A stretch of DNA of 18,731 bases from Lachnospiraceae bacterium. Its GTDB lineage: Bacteria; Bacillota; Clostridia; Lachnospirales; Lachnospiraceae. The position numbers and the translations under genes were made by a program. Positions 15,666-18,731 of this stretch are shown here, one piece after another (position 1 is the first letter of the stretch; every line of letters starts with the position of its first letter). Under the pieces are notes generated by a model that was given only the letters and a program-made list of their open reading frames with translations, did no database searches and was not told the DNA's origin. The stretch lies in contig JAHZAV010000038.1 in NCBI GenBank assembly GCA_019423745.1, positions 1 through 18,731 on the forward strand, in the 5' to 3' direction.

Positions 15666-15881
15666 TTACTGTGCCTCTCTCCCGATCAGATTATCTAAAC
15701 TAATCCCAAAAACATCGGCAATACGGCACAGTATAAAAATGTCTGGAACACGTTTATTATTTTCGTAAGATGACAGAGAAGTACGGTCCACACCTATCTT
15801 ATCTGCCATCTCTTTTTGTTTCAGACCGCTTTCTGTTCTGAATTTGCGGATCCTGTTTCCAATTTTATATTGCTCTGTCAT
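15666..15881 (-). CDS. Small XRE-family HTH regulator
   Basis: A 71-residue protein that is almost only a Cro/CI-type helix-turn-helix: IRKFRTESGLKQKEMADKIGVDRTSLSSYENNKRVPDIFILCRIADVFGISLDNLIG. There is no effector domain, so it probably works as a small DNA-binding dimer. It lies 21 bases downstream of a second XRE gene and is likely co-transcribed. RBS AAGGAA is moderately spaced. Targets unknown; the adjacent ABC/GNAT control region is a candidate. Confidence 0.9.
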   Translation of the reverse strand: MTEQYKIGNRIRKFRTESGLKQKEMADKIGVDRTSLSSYENNKRVPDIFILCRIADVFGISLDNLIGREAQ

Positions 15882-15902
15882 TTCACTCGTTCCTTTTTTA
15901 TC

Positions 15903-16235
15903 CTACAGGTTCTCTTTCAGATTAGTTTTCATATCTGTTATCATCCGACTAATGATCTTCAGCTCCCTGCCGTCACAATTTTCCAACTGCTCCACAATCT
16001 CGCCCTGGTAAATTCTCTCAGATTCTGTCAAGCTGTCACACAGAAGGCAATCCGTCGTAACCTGGAGGGCATTTGCTGTCTTTACCAGAAAATCCACACT
16101 CAATTTTCTACTGCCATTTTCTACATGGCTGATATGAGGAACCGAATATTCTATCTCATAAGATAATTCCTGCTGAGACATATTCCGCTGCTTTCGTATT
16201 TCTTTGATCCGCTGTCCAAGCTTTTCATAATCCAT
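15903..16235 (-). CDS. XRE-family HTH regulator with C-terminal helical tail
   Basis: A 110-residue protein. The N-terminal 65 residues are a Cro/CI-type HTH (LGQRIKEIRKQRNMSQQELSYEIEYSVPHISHVENGSRKLSVDFLVKTANALQV). A ~45-residue acidic helical tail (ERIYQGEIVEQLENCDGRELKIISRMITDM) may dimerise or respond to a partner. ATG 16235 follows GGAGG with a 9-base gap. It heads the tandem XRE pair. Such small regulators are common in clostridial accessory and housekeeping regions alike; no phage or toxin gene is next to it. Confidence 0.9.
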   Translation of the reverse strand: MDYEKLGQRIKEIRKQRNMSQQELSYEIEYSVPHISHVENGSRKLSVDFLVKTANALQVTTDCLLCDSLTESERIYQGEIVEQLENCDGRELKIISRMITDMKTNLKENL

Positions 16236-16357
16236 AGCATTACCTCCGTCAATTGTAGTTTTATTTTATTGGAAAGTCTTCATTTTTAACATGCACCAAA
16301 AGGATAATGCTATGCTTATAGTTTAAATATAACAAAAATTTTTTTCGTTTATAAATT
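16236..16357 (-). promoter_or_regulatory. AT-rich upstream region of the XRE pair
   Basis: About 120 AT-rich bases holding the likely XRE-pair promoter. The best sigma-A-like candidate is a TTGTTA with TAGCAT 17 bases later on the minus strand, both 4/6. An imperfect dyad around ATAATGC-TAT-GCTTAT overlaps it and might be an autoregulatory site. Neither is strong. Confidence 0.3.
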
Positions 16358-16400
16358 AACGGGACACGTAACAAAATTCAATTTTGCTACGTGTCCCGTT
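16358..16400 (-). terminator. Long terminator hairpin containing the YfhO gene stop codon
   Basis: Arms 16358-16377 and 16381-16400 pair over 20 bp around a 3-base loop. In minus-strand RNA the single non-Watson-Crick position is a G-U wobble, so the fold is complete on that strand, followed by UUAAUUUAU. The last three sense codons and the TAG of the YfhO-like gene lie in the 5' arm. Confidence 0.75.
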
Positions 16401-18636
16401 TATTTTTTAACATTTTATCCAATAGCAGCAACACCGCCGCTATCACCGATATTGCCGCACCTGCCATTTTGCCGGGGGCATGATACTCCATCTCTACCTG
16501 ATGCTTTCCTGCAAAAACTCGGGTTCCTATAAACCCTTGGTTTACTTTCTGCACCTCTGTCTCTTTGCCGTCTATACGTATTTCGAAATTCTTATCATAT
16601 GGGATAGAGGTAATGAGCCATCCGTCTGTCTGTGTATAAAACGCTCCCTGCAGACTATCTCCGTCTTTTTGAAGTTCTAATCCTGCATCTTCCCACCAGT
16701 CCTGTTCCTCTTCTTTATCTGTCCCATACCATGCCTGAATATTGGAAATTTCATAATCGCCTTTACTGAACTGCAATTCCAGGCTGTCTGTTTCTTTCGA
16801 CAGACTACAGGTATAATAAAATGTAGTATTTCCATTATAATAAACAGCATTTCCGGCTGTAAGTTTATTTTTTTCTCCTTGTATCGTAACCCACACATCT
16901 GAAGCTTTACGATTATTTTTTACATCAAAGGAAATAAATAGATACCGATCTTCTTCTCTTTTCTCTTTGAGAGACAAATTAAATTCCTGCGTTTTTTTAG
17001 ACTGTATATGATAAGTATCATTCAGACCTGCCAATCCGGCTTTTTTCAGAGTTCCTGCAACTTTCTCAGTACTTGTCTTTTCTATTCCGTCTTCTGCCAC
17101 GGCACAATTTTGAAGCAACAACTGTTTTTCCTGCCAGGTAAACTCTGAAAATTGTTCCTCTGACACAACTTGATCCGTCACATAACCAATCGGTAGTACG
17201 TCATTATTTTCATAAACAGAAACCTGATCTACCGTATTAATAAGTTGATAACCTTCAGGTACCTCTGTCTTACTCCCTTCTCGAACAATAAGATACCGTA
17301 CACCCATAATCCTTAAGAACAATGGATTATCAGACAGTTCCTGCATAAGAAGATTCCTTGTAGGACGGCTTAAATGAAATACCTTCTCCCGAAATTCCTT
17401 ATAATCCGGATTGGAAACTGAGGAATAACAGGATGTTACGTTCTGCCCTGAAGCTAAGATATCGTTATCCGAAGCTTTATTCTGCTCCATTGTTCCTCTT
17501 GTTTCTGTGCGATAAACTCCGCCTTCTCCTTCTATTACTTTCTCAACTGCTTCTGTTACACTATTATCCTTAAACTCCCGCATCCAAGCCTCTGATACAA
17601 GGTCATCCTTTGCCACAGAAATCTGTAACAAGCAGCTACAGCACGTTGTCAGCAAAATCCCGATACATACTGCTTTTTTCCAGACCTTCCATCCAGCAGC
17701 CAAAAAAACTCCCATCAGAAATATATCCAGAAAAAAGACCAAATCTTCATACTTAGCATATTTCGAGCCCTCTGCACACCCCTGTCCTACAACTATGACT
17801 ATCATTGCTGTCACAAATCCCGCTGTCAACTTTTTTGGCGCTACCACCTTCTTTTTGAACCGGATAAGGAATGCAGCCATTAAATAAGCTACTAACGGCA
17901 AAAAAGGAATAAATGCCTTTCCCCGAAGATAAAGAGTCCCATTAAGAATCCAGTCAAAAACTGGAAACAGTAATGCGACTGCCAGCGCAATTGCCATGTA
18001 CTTCTCCCTGCTTCTCCTGTAAAACAAACTGACCGCTATCACAATCAATGCTGCCGCAGTCAGCCCCATCCCATAAGGGTCATAAAGCAACTTACCTAAT
18101 TCAATATTGGGGATAAAAAGATCTTTCCAGGATACGCTGCTTCCTTCGCTTCTTCCTGCCAACATAGCACAGCACGTGGGAACCAAATAAAAAAATGATA
18201 AAAGTCCTCCAAAAAATGCTGGATAGAATTGATGCCACAAAGCTTTTATAAAAACAGAGGGAGACGAAGCCCATTCCTTTTTCCATCCACATAGTCCATA
18301 AATGACCAGGACTGCCACTCCTCCCATAGCAAAATAAAAATTATTCAACACCATTCCCAGCACGCCCAGTATCACAAGAGAATATTTTCCCGTACGACAA
18401 TATTTGTCATAACCAATCAATGCAAGGAATAAAAATGGCAGATAACTGACAAACATAAACTGCATAGAGGAATGGTAGACTACTGGTCCTGCCAGGATTA
18501 CAACTACAGAGGCAAAAAAACTCTCTTCTTCTCTAAATTGATTCCCCTTCAGCCACACATAACATAAAATTCCATCTGCCATCTGTTCCAGAACAGCTAA
18601 TAGTTGGAGATAATCTGTCATTTTAATAAAAGGCAA
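16387..18636 (-). CDS. YfhO-like GT-C-fold membrane protein, N-terminus missing
   Basis: A 749-residue reading from a TTG at 18636: about ten membrane helices in the first ~330 residues, a large extracytoplasmic domain (~330-725) and a final helix (727-742) with a basic tail. This is the layout of YfhO family proteins, which are GT-C-type membrane glycosyltransferases; B. subtilis YfhO is linked to lipoteichoic acid glycosylation. The family is usually 850-900 residues and starts with a helix and a catalytic extracytoplasmic loop, which are absent. YfhO-like sequence (YYGLYNPLYLVSYLLPF) continues in frame upstream of 18636 to about 18680, then meets a stop at 18688-18690. The TTG is therefore not the true start. 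This is a 5'-truncated gene, by insertion, rearrangement or assembly error, and may be non-functional. Confidence 0.8.
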   Translation of the reverse strand: MPFIKMTDYLQLLAVLEQMADGILCYVWLKGNQFREEESFFASVVVILAGPVVYHSSMQFMFVSYLPFLFLALIGYDKYCRTGKYSLVILGVLGMVLNNFYFAMGGVAVLVIYGLCGWKKEWASSPSVFIKALWHQFYPAFFGGLLSFFYLVPTCCAMLAGRSEGSSVSWKDLFIPNIELGKLLYDPYGMGLTAAALIVIAVSLFYRRSREKYMAIALAVALLFPVFDWILNGTLYLRGKAFIPFLPLVAYLMAAFLIRFKKKVVAPKKLTAGFVTAMIVIVVGQGCAEGSKYAKYEDLVFFLDIFLMGVFLAAGWKVWKKAVCIGILLTTCCSCLLQISVAKDDLVSEAWMREFKDNSVTEAVEKVIEGEGGVYRTETRGTMEQNKASDNDILASGQNVTSCYSSVSNPDYKEFREKVFHLSRPTRNLLMQELSDNPLFLRIMGVRYLIVREGSKTEVPEGYQLINTVDQVSVYENNDVLPIGYVTDQVVSEEQFSEFTWQEKQLLLQNCAVAEDGIEKTSTEKVAGTLKKAGLAGLNDTYHIQSKKTQEFNLSLKEKREEDRYLFISFDVKNNRKASDVWVTIQGEKNKLTAGNAVYYNGNTTFYYTCSLSKETDSLELQFSKGDYEISNIQAWYGTDKEEEQDWWEDAGLELQKDGDSLQGAFYTQTDGWLITSIPYDKNFEIRIDGKETEVQKVNQGFIGTRVFAGKHQVEMEYHAPGKMAGAAISVIAAVLLLLDKMLKNKRDT

Positions 18637-18681
18637 CAGATAGGATACAAGATATAACGGGTTATAAAGTCCATAATAAAG

Positions 18682-18731
18682 TACAGTTTACAAGGGACTA
18701 CACAGGGTAGGTATCTGACGGGAGGGGTGCC
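18682..18731. other. Unexplained edge sequence replacing the start of the YfhO-like gene
   Basis: About 45-50 bases, G-rich on the plus strand, that do not continue the YfhO protein in any frame and carry a stop in its frame. They could be the end of an insertion element or a contig-edge artefact. No transposase or recognised terminal repeat is visible. Confidence 0.35.

Noticed and set aside
1..18731. Defence system, prophage or CRISPR locus
   Set aside because: No nuclease, integrase, phage structural gene or regularly spaced repeat was found; the XRE genes alone are not enough.

Overview
The window looks like part of a low-to-moderate GC Clostridia chromosome, most likely Lachnospiraceae (Blautia/Dorea/Ruminococcus type). 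The reasons are a DUF5721-like protein, the clostridial variant of NAD-dependent DNA ligase, a Csp-type S8 peptidase, a YfhO-like membrane protein, strong AGGAGG ribosome sites and an exact CIRCE heat-shock operator. No rRNA, tRNA, CRISPR array or complete mobile element was seen. All genes are on the minus strand except the DUF5721-like gene and a GNAT acetyltransferase. No gene-free stretch exceeds 300 bases; the largest gaps (about 110-200 bases) are described as promoters, operators and terminators.

Right to left along the minus strand: a YfhO-like multi-spanning protein that has lost its N-terminus near the right edge, ending in a long hairpin that contains its own stop codon; two tandem small XRE-type regulators; a plus-strand GNAT acetyltransferase; then a two-gene ABC exporter operon (MacB/LolD-type ATPase plus a 1216-residue FtsX-type permease with a ~400-residue coiled coil), whose promoter is back to back with the GNAT promoter. 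Next is htpG with a CIRCE element upstream of a strong promoter, followed by an ECF transporter S component and a DUF1893 protein. That run ends at a bidirectional terminator shared with the plus-strand DUF5721-like gene.

The left third is a housekeeping run: rluF-like pseudouridine synthase, ligA, a ClpX-type unfoldase and a CPA2 cation:proton antiporter, with gaps or overlaps of 13-26 bases at most. After the antiporter comes a 14-bp perfect inverted repeat that contains the Shine-Dalgarno sequence of the next gene, an S8 peptidase running off the left edge.

No wholly new multi-gene system is evident. The most noteworthy signals are the hairpin that may silence read-through into the peptidase, the CIRCE placement at htpG, the ClpX and LigA variants with substitutions in normally conserved motifs, the ECF-S/DUF1893 pair of unknown substrate, the shared ABC/GNAT control region, and the foreign-looking sequence that replaces the start of the YfhO gene. 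All homology statements rest on reading the proteins by eye, not on database searches.
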